Source: Lachnospiraceae bacterium
GTDB lineage: Bacteria; Bacillota; Clostridia; Lachnospirales; Lachnospiraceae
Assembly: GCA_016293925.1 (NCBI GenBank)
Contig: JAEDCX010000041.1
Location: forward strand, 1-20,702
Direction of reading: 5' to 3'
DNA: 20,702 bases
The notes under the pieces were generated by a model that saw only the letters and a program-made list of their open reading frames with translations, searched no databases and had not been told where the DNA came from. The translations under genes were made by a program, and so were the position numbers. The stretch's first letter is position 1. Every line of letters begins with the position of its first letter. Shown here one piece after another: positions 6,274 through 15,567 of this stretch.

Positions 6274-8382
6274 CTAAATAAGTGTGTTAGCATCAAGGAT
6301 CAGTGCCACATCACCATCTCCGAGAATGGTTGCACCGCTGATGATTCTGCACTTGTTAATATACTTTCCGAGAGGCTTGATAACGATTTCCTGCTGTCCG
6401 ATCAGGTTATCGATCACAAGACCGGCCAACTTGTCTCCCTTCTTCACGATAACAACCACAAGATCGTCGTCTTCTCCCCGTGTAGATGCAATGTCAAGAA
6501 TCTCGTTCAAACGAACCAGAGGAATCACGGAGCCTCGCAGATTAATCACTTCCTTGGACTCCACATATTTAATCTCTGAGGCTTTGATATTCTCAATAAT
6601 CTCAATGGATGCAAGCGAAATCGCATATTTCTCTCCGCCGACTTCCACCATAAGTGCCTGAATAATCGCCAGTGTCAACGGAAGCCGGATAATGAAGGTA
6701 CTTCCCTCTCCCAGCTTGGTTTTCACTTCAACCTCACCGCTCAGAGCCTCAATCTTGCTCTTCACTACATCCAGACCAACACCGCGTCCGGATACATCGG
6801 TTACCTGTTTTGCAGTTGAGAAGCTCGGGCGGAACAGAAGACCGATGACATCTTTATCCGACATTGCAGCTGCCTGATCCGGCGTCACGGTTCCTCTTTC
6901 AATCGCTTTCTGTCTGACTGCTTCCACGTCAATACCGTTACCGTCATCCCTGACCTCAATAATAACATTGTTTCCCTGCTGATATGCATCCAGGAAAATA
7001 GAACCGGTCTCCGGTTTTCCTCTTCTGCGTCTCTCTTCGGCAGACTCAATTCCATGATCTGCAGAGTTACGCAGCAAATGCATCAGAGGATCACCGATCT
7101 CGTCCACCACGGTACGATCCAATTCCGTCTCCTCACCGGTCATGTACAATTCCATTTTCTTGTTCAGTTTCTTGGTCAGATCACGGATCATACGCGGGAA
7201 TTTCTGCAGTACGCTCTCAATCGGAACCATTCGAACCTTCATAACGGATTCATGCAGGTTTGTAGTAACACTTTCCAGATATTCAATCTGCTCATTGAAC
7301 GCAGGATTGTTGCTCTTCTCTCCTACGGATGCCGATACCAGCGAATTCTTGGCGATAATCAACTCACTGACCAGGTTCATGAGTACATCCAGTTTCTCAA
7401 TGTCCACACGGACCGTCTTGCTGACAACCGGTTTGGAAGACGTCTGCTGTGTCTTCTTGGTATCCTTCTTCTCTTCCTGCTGGACTACCGGCTTCATCTC
7501 TGTCCCGGGAGTCTCTTCCTGCGAAGGTTTCTCCTGCTCTGCCGGTTCCGGCTGCTCTTCCGTTTCCGGATAATCTGCCCCCGTCACGGCAGCTCCCACG
7601 GCATCCTCAATCTCGGATACATTCTTAATCGCAGTAAGTACCTTCTCCAGATCAGCATCGGTAATGATGAGCAGGGAAAAACTTGACTGGAACTTCTCAT
7701 CCTCAATATCCTGCGTAGAGGGATTGGACATAATAATCTCGCCCAGTTCCTCAACTGCCTTGAATACCAGAAACGCCCTGGCTGCTTTCAGGATACAAGC
7801 CTCCTGAACATATACGGTAACGCCGAAAACATGCTTGCCCTGTTTGACTGCTTCCTCCATGACAACACGTTCCGCACTCTCGATACGCATCTGCTTCCAC
7901 TGTGCCTTATCCTCGGTACCATTACCGGAAGAAGACTTGGCTGCAGGTTCCGGAGCACTCTCGCTGGTCTCCGATTCCGGTGCGGCTTCGCCCTTGCTGT
8001 TCAGGATATCATTCAGGGCTTTGATCAACGGTTCATTATCATTGGTTCCCTCATCCTGATTGCTCTGAATATTGTCCAGATATTCCTCCAATGCATCCAG
8101 GCACTGGAACAGGATATCGATCATATTGGCCTTGACTTTGATATTACCGGTACGGACTTCGGAGAAAACATTCTCCATGTCATGGGTCAGAGTCTGCATT
8201 CTCTTATAGCCCATCGTTCCCGCCATACCCTTTAAGGAGTGTGCTGCACGGAAAATCTCGTTAATTGTGTTCTCACTCTCCGGATCCTGCTCCAGTTCCA
8301 GAATCTGGGTATTCAAGTTCTGTAAATGCTCCTTTGTTTCATCAATGAAGATCTCAAGATACTGGCTTACATCCATGGTCAT
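6274..8382 (-). CDS. cheA: Chemotaxis histidine kinase CheA
   Basis: A 702-residue cytoplasmic kinase that phosphorylates itself and then CheY and CheB. Domains in order: P1 (Hpt) with the phosphorylated His48 in FRAAHSLKG; an acidic linker (130-160); one P2 response-regulator-binding domain (about 163-265); a second Pro/Glu/Gln/Lys-rich linker (270-320); P3 dimerisation helices (about 322-392, DVLMNLVSELIIAKNSL); the P4 ATPase domain with N box (LLRNSADHGIE, 436-446), G1 (DDGNGID, 479-485), F box (LLFRPSFSTA) and G2 (SGRGVGLDVV, 531-540); and the P5 CheW-like domain (about 575-702). Length is typical of clostridial CheA. The ATG overlaps the cheB stop as ATGA, implying coupled translation; a second ATG two codons in has better spacing from GGGGGT and is possible. 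Confidence 0.97.
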   Translation of the reverse strand: MTMDVSQYLEIFIDETKEHLQNLNTQILELEQDPESENTINEIFRAAHSLKGMAGTMGYKRMQTLTHDMENVFSEVRTGNIKVKANMIDILFQCLDALEEYLDNIQSNQDEGTNDNEPLIKALNDILNSKGEAAPESETSESAPEPAAKSSSGNGTEDKAQWKQMRIESAERVVMEEAVKQGKHVFGVTVYVQEACILKAARAFLVFKAVEELGEIIMSNPSTQDIEDEKFQSSFSLLIITDADLEKVLTAIKNVSEIEDAVGAAVTGADYPETEEQPEPAEQEKPSQEETPGTEMKPVVQQEEKKDTKKTQQTSSKPVVSKTVRVDIEKLDVLMNLVSELIIAKNSLVSASVGEKSNNPAFNEQIEYLESVTTNLHESVMKVRMVPIESVLQKFPRMIRDLTKKLNKKMELYMTGEETELDRTVVDEIGDPLMHLLRNSADHGIESAEERRRRGKPETGSIFLDAYQQGNNVIIEVRDDGNGIDVEAVRQKAIERGTVTPDQAAAMSDKDVIGLLFRPSFSTAKQVTDVSGRGVGLDVVKSKIEALSGEVEVKTKLGEGSTFIIRLPLTLAIIQALMVEVGGEKYAISLASIEIIENIKASEIKYVESKEVINLRGSVIPLVRLNEILDIASTRGEDDDLVVVIVKKGDKLAGLVIDNLIGQQEIVIKPLGKYINKCRIISGATILGDGDVALILDANTLI

Positions 8383-9467
8383 CTTACCCCCACATTCATA
8401 ATGATTTCATCCGCTATCTGTTCAAGACCGACTACCTGATCCGCTTTACCGGATGCAACAATATTCTTCGGCATTCCGTAAACCGCACAGGTACTCTCCT
8501 CCTGAGCAATAACATGTATTTTTTTTCGTTCCGATAAACTAACGATTCCTTTGGTACCGTCGGCACCCATTCCGGTCAGCACGACACACTCAATTCTGTC
8601 ATACCCGGAAACCTGCAGGGACTCAAACATGTAATTGGCACAGGGCTTCACTCCCTCCCGCGCCGGTTCGTCCGTATAATGGATGACATGCTGTCCGCCT
8701 TTCTGCACGATATTCAAATGTGCTCCGCCTTTGGAAATATAAACCGTTCCCGGTTCCAGCACATCTCCCTCATCCGCCTCCCTGACAGACAATTCGCTCA
8801 GTTCATTCAACCTGTCTGCAAGGGATTTGGTAAAGCCTACCGGCATATGCTGTACGATGACAACAGGTGCATTCAATTTCTGGGGAAGCCTCGGCACTAC
8901 GGACTGCAATGCCTTGGGTCCTCCGGTGGAACTGGCAATTGCCACAAGCTGATTGCCGCCATTTCCGGTTCCGTGCTTCTTGACAAGTGCAACCACCTTT
9001 CTCGTCTTTTCCTTCTCTTCGGAAAGGTTGACCAGGGGTTTGCTGTCAAATACCGGAAGTCTGCTGGAAACCACTGCCGCAAGAGTCTGCAGAAAATGCT
9101 CCTTGAAATCCCCCCTGTTGGCATCAAACGCGAACTCCGGTTTATGTACAAAATCCGTTGCTCCCAGTTCCAGACAGTCCAGCGTGATCTGTGCCCCATC
9201 CCGGGTATCCGTACTCGCCATCATGATTCTGGCAGGAATCTTACACTTGCGCAATTCCTTCAGGAGTTCGATTCCGTTCATCTTCGGCATATTGATATCA
9301 AGAACCACGCCGTCATACTGTTTTCTTGTCAGAAGATCGAATGCCTCCAGACCGTTCGTTGCCCGGTCTTCAATGGTGAATCGTTCATCTGACTCGATTA
9401 TATCACAAAGCACTCTTCTCATGAGTGCAGAGTCATCTACTAATAGGATTTTTTTCTTATCTGCCAT
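8379..9467 (-). CDS. cheB: Protein-glutamate methylesterase/deamidase CheB
   Basis: A 362-residue response regulator enzyme that removes methyl groups from chemoreceptors during adaptation. The N-terminal receiver domain shows Asp11/Asp12 (LLVDDSALMRR), the phosphorylated Asp57 (VVLDINMPKMNG) and Lys109 (HKPE). The C-terminal esterase domain shows the catalytic triad Ser180 (ASSTGGPKA), His207 (VQHMPVGF) and Asp303 (TGMGADG). Length is normal. The ATG is preceded by GAGAGG with seven bases between; the frame is open 26 codons further upstream without a ribosome site and that part does not look like a receiver domain. The stop overlaps the cheA start. The partner methyltransferase cheR is not in the window. 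Confidence 0.96.
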   Translation of the reverse strand: MADKKKILLVDDSALMRRVLCDIIESDERFTIEDRATNGLEAFDLLTRKQYDGVVLDINMPKMNGIELLKELRKCKIPARIMMASTDTRDGAQITLDCLELGATDFVHKPEFAFDANRGDFKEHFLQTLAAVVSSRLPVFDSKPLVNLSEEKEKTRKVVALVKKHGTGNGGNQLVAIASSTGGPKALQSVVPRLPQKLNAPVVIVQHMPVGFTKSLADRLNELSELSVREADEGDVLEPGTVYISKGGAHLNIVQKGGQHVIHYTDEPAREGVKPCANYMFESLQVSGYDRIECVVLTGMGADGTKGIVSLSERKKIHVIAQEESTCAVYGMPKNIVASGKADQVVGLEQIADEIIMNVGVR

Positions 9468-9474
9468 ATCGTTT

Positions 9475-9480
9475 CCTCTC
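9475..9480 (-). promoter_or_regulatory. Ribosome binding site setting the cheB start
   Basis: GAGAGG lies seven bases before the ATG at 9467-9465, in the 37-base gap after the PilZ gene. Confidence 0.7.
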
Positions 9481-9504
9481 GGACTTTGTCTATTCCGACG
9501 TACC

Positions 9505-10227
9505 TTATCTCTGGTTCCGCTTTCTGGTCTTTCGTTCCTCATCAAAAATGTATTTGATGATCTCTTCTCTGTCCACCGTATTCATGTTCACATATTGAAC
9601 GCGATGTTCAAACTCTCCGGGACGGTTTTCCAATTCCTTGACGCGCAGCACCTTACCGACAATGTTATACTCTTTCTGCTCGCCGCCCACCAGTAATTTA
9701 TAACCGCAGTATATGTGACTTCCGACCTCATACCGCTGGTTTGAAATAAACCGCAGTCCACCACCGCTGATATCCACAATGATGCTCCTCTTCAGCGGCA
9801 GTCCCGGTGTCAGAAATACATGATTGCTGTCAATGGCTGACAATTCCTCCTCCTGAAGCGGTCTTGTATTCATCTCCAGTGCACAGGCAAACCGGTAGAA
9901 TTCTCTTCGCTGATATTTCCGGAGATTGCTGATCAGCTCCAACACCAGAATATACACGTTATTGCTCTTATACCGGTCAATAATTCTGGCAAAGCACTGT
10001 AGCAGTCCGGCCTCCGTATAGAAATACACATCATATTCACTGTCCACCGGCAACAGGATCAGTTTCGTTTTCTCCATCGGCATCGTGATCTCCAGCCGGT
10101 CTTCCGACAGCACTTCATATACCTGGCTTGTATATACTCTGCGCTCCACATCCGGGTTGTCTCCCGCATCCTTGGAAACAATCTGTAATTCAACCTTTTC
10201 TCCTGCTTCAACATATTTGGTCAGCAT
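9505..10227 (-). CDS. YcgR-like flagellar brake protein with PilZ domain
   Basis: A 240-residue cytoplasmic protein with an N-terminal YcgR-type domain (about 1-100) and a C-terminal PilZ domain (about 104-230). The two cyclic di-GMP-binding motifs are present: RREFYR (RxxxR, Arg108 and Arg112) and DISGGG (D-x-S-x-x-G, Asp152 to Gly157). YcgR-type proteins bind the motor when cyclic di-GMP is high and slow or bias rotation; the Bacillus counterpart is DgrA/YpfA. Both ligand motifs are intact, so ligand binding is expected. The ATG has GGAGAA six bases upstream and lies three bases after the flhG stop. Its place in the fla/che operon means the brake is made together with the motor. Confidence 0.88.
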   Translation of the reverse strand: MLTKYVEAGEKVELQIVSKDAGDNPDVERRVYTSQVYEVLSEDRLEITMPMEKTKLILLPVDSEYDVYFYTEAGLLQCFARIIDRYKSNNVYILVLELISNLRKYQRREFYRFACALEMNTRPLQEEELSAIDSNHVFLTPGLPLKRSIIVDISGGGLRFISNQRYEVGSHIYCGYKLLVGGEQKEYNIVGKVLRVKELENRPGEFEHRVQYVNMNTVDREEIIKYIFDEERKTRKRNQR

Positions 10228-10230
10228 AGT

Positions 10231-11124
10231 TTATTCTCCATTTCCCATTTTTTTGCCTGCAATAATGTGCGAAAAAAACGCCGCCATTCCTCTTTTGTTC
10301 AATGATCTGTTCAATTCCACATTCATCAGTTTGGCCGCAATCTCCTCAAAGGCCTTTGCAGACTTTGCATTCGGATTCTGAATGGAAACCGGTGTCTGCT
10401 GCATGACCGCCTTTGAGAGCTGGTTATCCATCGGAACCGAGCCCAGATAGGAGATGGGCAGTTTCAGGTATCTTGCCACAACTGCATTCAGTTTGTTAAA
10501 AAGAGTACGTCCTTCTTCGGCATTTTCCACTCGGTTGGTAATCACCTTGATCTGCGACATATCTTTCAGGAATCTCGGGTGACGGCTCAAAGCCTTCAAC
10601 AGGGAATAGGAATCCGTGATGGACGTAGGCTCCGGTGTCGTAACGAGCAGAATCTCCCCGCTCGCCACCAGAAACTCCAGAACCGCATCCGAGATCCCGG
10701 CACCGGTATCCACCACGATCACATCCGTCATGGCATCCAGTTGCGCCAGGTTCTTGATGATGTATGTCAGATAATCTCTGTTCAGGTTCGACATCCCGGC
10801 AATCCCGGAACCACCGGAAATAAATCCGATATCCATGGGGCCCTTCGTAATGATCTCCTGAATATTCTTCCCCTGATAGATCAGATCCCCCAGATTATAT
10901 TTCGGCACTGTACCGAACATAATCTCTATATTGGCCAATCCGAAATCCGCATCCAGAATAATCACTCTCTGCCCCAGTTTCTTCAACTGAATCGCAAGGT
11001 TGATGGCTGTATTGGATTTGCCCACACCGCCTTTGCCGCTGGTAACTGTAATAACGCGTGCCAGAGGGCGTTGAGACTGGGTTGTGGCCTTGATCATATT
11101 ACGTAACTGTTCCGCCTGATCCAT
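10231..11124 (-). CDS. flhG: MinD-like ATPase FlhG (YlxH/FleN), flagellar number regulator
   Basis: A 297-residue ParA/MinD-type ATPase that controls flagellar number or pattern with FlhF. The deviant Walker A motif SGKGGVGKSN covers residues 29-38, ILDADFGLANIEIMFG follows (57-71), and VIVVDTGAGIS is the Walker B-like strand. The N-terminus MDQAEQLR carries the DQAxxLR motif known to stimulate the FlhF GTPase. The C-terminal helix that anchors MinD in the membrane is not strongly amphipathic here (ends KKRGMAAFF-like, then GKKMGNGE). The ATG has GGAGG six bases upstream. It starts 12 bases after flhF ends, the usual pairing. Confidence 0.94.
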   Translation of the reverse strand: MDQAEQLRNMIKATTQSQRPLARVITVTSGKGGVGKSNTAINLAIQLKKLGQRVIILDADFGLANIEIMFGTVPKYNLGDLIYQGKNIQEIITKGPMDIGFISGGSGIAGMSNLNRDYLTYIIKNLAQLDAMTDVIVVDTGAGISDAVLEFLVASGEILLVTTPEPTSITDSYSLLKALSRHPRFLKDMSQIKVITNRVENAEEGRTLFNKLNAVVARYLKLPISYLGSVPMDNQLSKAVMQQTPVSIQNPNAKSAKAFEEIAAKLMNVELNRSLNKRGMAAFFSHIIAGKKMGNGE

Positions 11125-11136
11125 TCTAATCCTCCG

Positions 11137-12384
11137 TTATTGTTTCTTACCGCCCAGAAGCTGCTTCACGGTTTTCTGGGGATTGAATTCTTCAATGTCG
11201 TCCGGCACGTTCTGCCCGCATGTCACATAGGACATCTCTGCCCCGGTATGCATTCTGACATTCAACAGATTGCCCAGAAGCTGTGTTTCATCCAGTTTGG
11301 TAAAGATCAGCTTGTATCTCACCATATCCGTATATGTATCGGTAATGCTGATAAGATCCCGGTATTTGGTGGTGGCGCTGACCACCAGATAGGTTTCGCT
11401 CTCAATCAGATCGTCCACGCTGTGCAGCAATTCCTTCATTGCTTCCCGCTGGGCTTCGTTATTATGAGAATGTCCCGCGGTATCCACCAGAATATAATCC
11501 ACATTCTGGAAATCCCGGATCGCGCTCTGAATCTCCTCCGGGCTATAGATCACGCGGAAAGGAATATCCAGAATACTGGCATAGGTCCGAAGCTGTTCCG
11601 CCGCCGCAATACGGTAGGTGTCCGCAGTCAGCAGAACCACCTTTTTCTTCTGCTCCACGCAGAATTTGGACGCTATTTTGGCGATGGTTGTGGTCTTTCC
11701 GACTCCGGTGGGGCCAATGAAAAACACCAGCTTCGCACCGTTTTCGGCAGGCGTAATCACAGACGAAACACCGAATTTCAGCACCATCTTCTGATAGATT
11801 CCGGACAGAATGTAATCCATGGGAACATTGGGCTGATCGATCTTCTCCAGATTGTCAATAAACTGATTGGCATACTTCTCATGGATCTCGTTTGCGATCA
11901 TGGTATTATACAGAAGTTTCAGAAACGCCACGGATTCCGATTCCGTATTGGTATCCTCTTCTTCTTTTGTTACGACCGTTTTATCACTTTTCACCAGATT
12001 CTCTTCAATCAGGGAACGGAGATTGTCGAGACGCTCTTCAATCTCTTTCTTATTCCGACCGTCGGTACGGTTCTCCTGTGCACGCCCGGGTTCCCTGTCA
12101 ATGTCTCCGCTTTCCTTCAGTTTCTCCGTCACAGCCTGGGCCGCTTCGGACACAGCAGAATGAAACGCGATCGTCTGGGCGGTCTCCCTCCGATCCGTCT
12201 TCGGCTGCTCCGGTTCCTCCTCCAGTGCAACGGTAATCTCTGTTACCGGTGATTTGAGAAAAGAGAACAGTCCCTTGGGTTTCACGGGACGGACATTCAT
12301 CAGAACAATCCCCTGACCAAGTTCTTTTTTCGCATTCTCCAATGCCTCTGCTTCCGTTTTCGCCTGGTATTTCTTGATTATCAT
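11137..12384 (-). CDS. flhF: SRP-type GTPase FlhF, flagellar placement
   Basis: A 415-residue member of the SRP/FtsY GTPase family that guides the site of flagellar assembly. An N-terminal basic region and a charged, poorly ordered B domain (about 50-150) precede the N domain (about 150-215) and the G domain (215-400). GTPase motifs are visible: GPTGVGKTTT (224-233), DTYRIAAAEQL (255-265), DTAGHSHNN (301-309) and TKLDE (362-366). Length is within the family range. The ATG follows the flhA stop codon with no base between (TAA ATG), so translation is probably coupled. The protein pairs with flhG downstream. Confidence 0.95.
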   Translation of the reverse strand: MIIKKYQAKTEAEALENAKKELGQGIVLMNVRPVKPKGLFSFLKSPVTEITVALEEEPEQPKTDRRETAQTIAFHSAVSEAAQAVTEKLKESGDIDREPGRAQENRTDGRNKKEIEERLDNLRSLIEENLVKSDKTVVTKEEEDTNTESESVAFLKLLYNTMIANEIHEKYANQFIDNLEKIDQPNVPMDYILSGIYQKMVLKFGVSSVITPAENGAKLVFFIGPTGVGKTTTIAKIASKFCVEQKKKVVLLTADTYRIAAAEQLRTYASILDIPFRVIYSPEEIQSAIRDFQNVDYILVDTAGHSHNNEAQREAMKELLHSVDDLIESETYLVVSATTKYRDLISITDTYTDMVRYKLIFTKLDETQLLGNLLNVRMHTGAEMSYVTCGQNVPDDIEEFNPQKTVKQLLGGKKQ

Positions 12385-14433
12385 TTACACAGTCACCATC
12401 CCAACTGATTGTAATTGCACATTGCTGTCGACCTCATTGTAGGATACCACAATCAGATCCCTGAAATAATCTTCCGTCAGACGTTTGAAGTACATCCGCA
12501 CAATGGGAGAAGTAATGATGATCGGGCTCTTGCCGAGATTCTCCAATTTCTGCGTTTCCTTCTCCACGGAAGCAATAATTCCCTTTGTTTTCTCCGGATC
12601 CAGATTCAGATATGCTCCCTGTTCTGTCTGCTTCACGCTTCCCATAATCTCCTGCTCCACCTTCGGATCCAACGTGATCACGCTGGTGGTTTCATTGGTA
12701 GAGAAATATTTGCTGGAGATCGCACGCTTCAGACTCTGGCGCACATATTCCGTCAGAATATCCGTATCTCGCGTTGTCGGCGCATAGTCTGCAAGGGTTT
12801 CAAATATGGTAAGCAGATCCCGGATGGAGATACCCTCCTTTAACAGATTCTGCAATACCTTCTGTATCTCACCCAGACCAAGCAGCTTCGGTACCAGTTC
12901 CTCCACAAGGGACGGATTGGATTCTTTCAAGTTGTTGACCAGGTTCTGTACATCCTGTCTGGACAGAAGTTCCGCAATATGGTGGCGGATAATCTCTGTC
13001 AGGTGGGTAGCAATAATCGACGGCGGATCCACTACCGTATATCCCATACTCTCCGCGCGCTCCCTCTGGCTCTCCGTTATCCAGATGGCAGGCAGATGGA
13101 AAGACGGTTCAAACGTAGGTATACCGGTGATTTCTTCTTCCACAAACCCCGGATTCATGGCCATATAGTGGTCAAACAGAATCTCGCCCTCACTGACCTG
13201 AATGCCTTTGATCTTGATAATATACTGATTCGGATTCAACTGGATATTATCCCTCAGACGGATAATCGGGACAACGGTACCCAGTTCCAGAGCCACCTGC
13301 CGTCGGATCATAACCACACGATCCAGCAGGTCACCGCCCTGATTCACATCTGCAAGAGGAATAATTCCATAACCGAATTCCAATTCAATGGGATCCACCT
13401 GCAGCAGGGACGTAACATTCTCCGGCTGCCGGATCTCTTCTGCCTTTGCTTCCGTCTCGTCCACCTGTGCCTCCGTTTCCCGTTCCTCGATGTTTCGTTT
13501 CATGAGGAATCCTGTAAGGATAAAGATTCCGCCAACCACCATGAAAAGCAATGTAGGCAGTTTCGTAATCAGGCCCATGGCCGCAAGAATACCGCCCACC
13601 ATGAACAATACCTTCGGAACCCCGAACAGCTGTCCCACCAACGCCGGACCGAAATCCGAATCCTTAGCGCCCTTGGTCACCAGAATACCGGTGGACAGGG
13701 AGATCAGCAGCGAAGGGATCTGGGAAACCAGACCGTCACCGATCGTCAGCACAACATATTTCTGCAGTGCATCTCCCATACTCATACCCTGCCGCATCAC
13801 ACCCATGGCAATTCCGCCGATAATGTTGACGGCTGTAATGATCAGACCTGCGGTTGCATCTCCCTTGACATACTTCACCGCACCATCCATGGAACCAAAG
13901 AAGCTTGCTTCTTCCTGAATCTTATCACGTCTTCTTTTGGCTTCCGCATCATCAATGGCTCCCGTATTCAGATCCGCATCAATCGCCATCTGCTTACCGG
14001 GCATGGCATCCAGTGTAAAACGGGCTGTTACCTCAGCCACACGTTCGGAACCTTTGTTGATTACCATAAACTGAATAATGATCAGGATCACGAATACAAT
14101 ACCACCGATGATCAGGTCGCCTCCACCGACATATTCGCCGAAAACTCTGACCACTGCACCGGGATCGCCGGTCCGCAGGATCAGTCTCGTGGAAGAAACA
14201 TTCAGTGCGATACGGAAAATCGTCGTAAACAACAGTATGGTCGGAAAAAAACTCATGTCCAGCACTTCTTTGGTGAACATGCAGCTTAACATGATCGTAA
14301 AAGCAATCGCTATGTTTAAGCCCAGAAGAAGATTCAGTAGCCCAGAAGGGATGGGTACAATGAGCATTACAAAAGCGGCCAGTATATATGCAGCAACGCC
14401 AAGATCAGCTTTTGTCTTTTTCATGTGCCTCAT
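12385..14433 (-). CDS. flhA: Flagellar export gate protein FlhA
   Basis: A 682-residue inner-membrane component of the flagellar type III export gate, which couples proton flow to subunit export and binds export chaperones. The N-terminal part (about 12-320) is strongly hydrophobic, consistent with eight membrane segments, and carries the FHIPEP-family signature around residues 131-158 (RVAEVTARFTLDAMPGKQMA, then IDADLNTG). The C-terminal half is the cytoplasmic domain (LIRLRDNIQLN-like stretch, then HLTEIIRHHIAELLSRQDVQ). Length is normal. Two starts are possible: the ATG at 14433 lies three to four bases after AGGAGT, while an ATG three codons later gives a spacing of about 12. It starts 21 bases after flhB ends. 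Confidence 0.97.
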   Translation of the reverse strand: MRHMKKTKADLGVAAYILAAFVMLIVPIPSGLLNLLLGLNIAIAFTIMLSCMFTKEVLDMSFFPTILLFTTIFRIALNVSSTRLILRTGDPGAVVRVFGEYVGGGDLIIGGIVFVILIIIQFMVINKGSERVAEVTARFTLDAMPGKQMAIDADLNTGAIDDAEAKRRRDKIQEEASFFGSMDGAVKYVKGDATAGLIITAVNIIGGIAMGVMRQGMSMGDALQKYVVLTIGDGLVSQIPSLLISLSTGILVTKGAKDSDFGPALVGQLFGVPKVLFMVGGILAAMGLITKLPTLLFMVVGGIFILTGFLMKRNIEERETEAQVDETEAKAEEIRQPENVTSLLQVDPIELEFGYGIIPLADVNQGGDLLDRVVMIRRQVALELGTVVPIIRLRDNIQLNPNQYIIKIKGIQVSEGEILFDHYMAMNPGFVEEEITGIPTFEPSFHLPAIWITESQRERAESMGYTVVDPPSIIATHLTEIIRHHIAELLSRQDVQNLVNNLKESNPSLVEELVPKLLGLGEIQKVLQNLLKEGISIRDLLTIFETLADYAPTTRDTDILTEYVRQSLKRAISSKYFSTNETTSVITLDPKVEQEIMGSVKQTEQGAYLNLDPEKTKGIIASVEKETQKLENLGKSPIIITSPIVRMYFKRLTEDYFRDLIVVSYNEVDSNVQLQSVGMVTV

Positions 14434-14454
14434 CCACTCCTTTCTGTTTCTCTG

Positions 14455-15567
14455 TTACACCTTACCCTGTGCGTGATATACCATTGCAAGCACCTCCGCC
14501 ACAGCCTGATATAATTCCGGCGGAATGGCGGCGCCAATGTCAACATTATGATACAGCATCCTGGCGAGGGGCTTGTTTTCCACAATCTGGATGTTATGCT
14601 CTCTGGCCACCTCCCGGATCTTCAGAGCAAGATAATCCTCACCCTTTGCCAAAACAACCGGGGCATCCCCTACCGCAGGATCATATTTGATTGCAACGGA
14701 CAGATGGGTCGGGTTCGTAATAACCACATCCGCCTTGGGGATATCCTGCATCATTCGCCGCATGGATGCTTCCTGCATTTTCCGTCGAATTTTGCCTTTG
14801 ATCTGCGGATCTCCTTCCGCATTCTTGTATTCATCCTTCACTTCCTGCTTGGTCATCTTCATGTCTTCATGGAATTTCCTCCGTTCATAGAAGACATCCA
14901 GAAACGCCAGAATGACATAGAATATCGATATTTTGATGCCCAGATTCAGAATCCGATCCCCCATCCATCCGATCGCCTGGGGCACCGTATAGGAATACAT
15001 AAAGAACAACTCGTCCGCAAAATCCTTGACCGTACTGTATGCGATATAAACCACCAGGACGATTTTCACAATGGACTTCACCAGTTCCACAAGCGACTGC
15101 TTGCTGAACAGACGTTTCACCCCTTTGAGTGGGTTCATCTTACTGAACTTCGGCTGCAGCGGTTTGGTGGTGGGTTTCCACTTGACCTGCGCCACATCCA
15201 CAACAAAACACAGTGCAAACGCAACCAGCAGAATTGGGAGCATAATCAGCAGAATCCTGCCGAGAATCGTCCGGACCATACCTGCAAAATCACCGGAAGA
15301 GATCATCCCGTCCTTCATCGTCGTATATTCATCCATACGGTTGTATGCAAACGAGAACAGTTCCAGGAAACGGATTCCCATGTTTCCGGCGTAGAATTTC
15401 AACATCAGGAAAAAAGCAAGCAGCGTAATGCCGTGTGACAGTTCCTTGCTCTTGGCAACCTTTCCGTCTTTTCTGGCATCCTCCAGCCGTTTGGTTGTCG
15501 GTTCTTCTGTTTTCTCGCCGCCGGGTCCTTCTTTGGCGAAGAACTGCAGATTGTATTCAAGAATCAC
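14455..15567 (-). CDS. flhB: Flagellar export switch protein FlhB
   Basis: A 370-residue export-gate protein that switches secretion from rod/hook to filament substrates. The N-terminus is a typical cytoplasmic lead (EYNLQFFAKEGPGGEKTEEP), then four membrane segments (about 45-65, 103-125, 163-185, 205-225) and a cytoplasmic C-terminal domain with the self-cleaving NPTH motif at 285-288 (VVITNPTHLSVAIKYD). The start is GTG, overlapping the fliR stop by GTGA, with GGAGG seven bases upstream. The frame is open 73 codons further back inside fliR, but that part is a shadow of fliR. In some clostridia fliR and flhB are fused; here they remain separate but overlapping. Confidence 0.95.
   Translation of the reverse strand: MILEYNLQFFAKEGPGGEKTEEPTTKRLEDARKDGKVAKSKELSHGITLLAFFLMLKFYAGNMGIRFLELFSFAYNRMDEYTTMKDGMISSGDFAGMVRTILGRILLIMLPILLVAFALCFVVDVAQVKWKPTTKPLQPKFSKMNPLKGVKRLFSKQSLVELVKSIVKIVLVVYIAYSTVKDFADELFFMYSYTVPQAIGWMGDRILNLGIKISIFYVILAFLDVFYERRKFHEDMKMTKQEVKDEYKNAEGDPQIKGKIRRKMQEASMRRMMQDIPKADVVITNPTHLSVAIKYDPAVGDAPVVLAKGEDYLALKIREVAREHNIQIVENKPLARMLYHNVDIGAAIPPELYQAVAEVLAMVYHAQGKV

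Noticed and set aside
8897..9199. A 100-codon minus-strand frame inside cheB
   Set aside because: Lies wholly within the cheB receiver-linker region in another frame; no ribosome site or known motif.
12979..14289. A 436-codon plus-strand open frame antisense to flhA
   Set aside because: It is the complement of a well-supported gene; its product is rich in His, Asn, Gln and Asp with no domain, and it lacks a convincing ribosome site.
14548..15438. A 296-codon plus-strand frame antisense to flhB
   Set aside because: Shadow of flhB with composition typical of a reversed membrane-protein gene.
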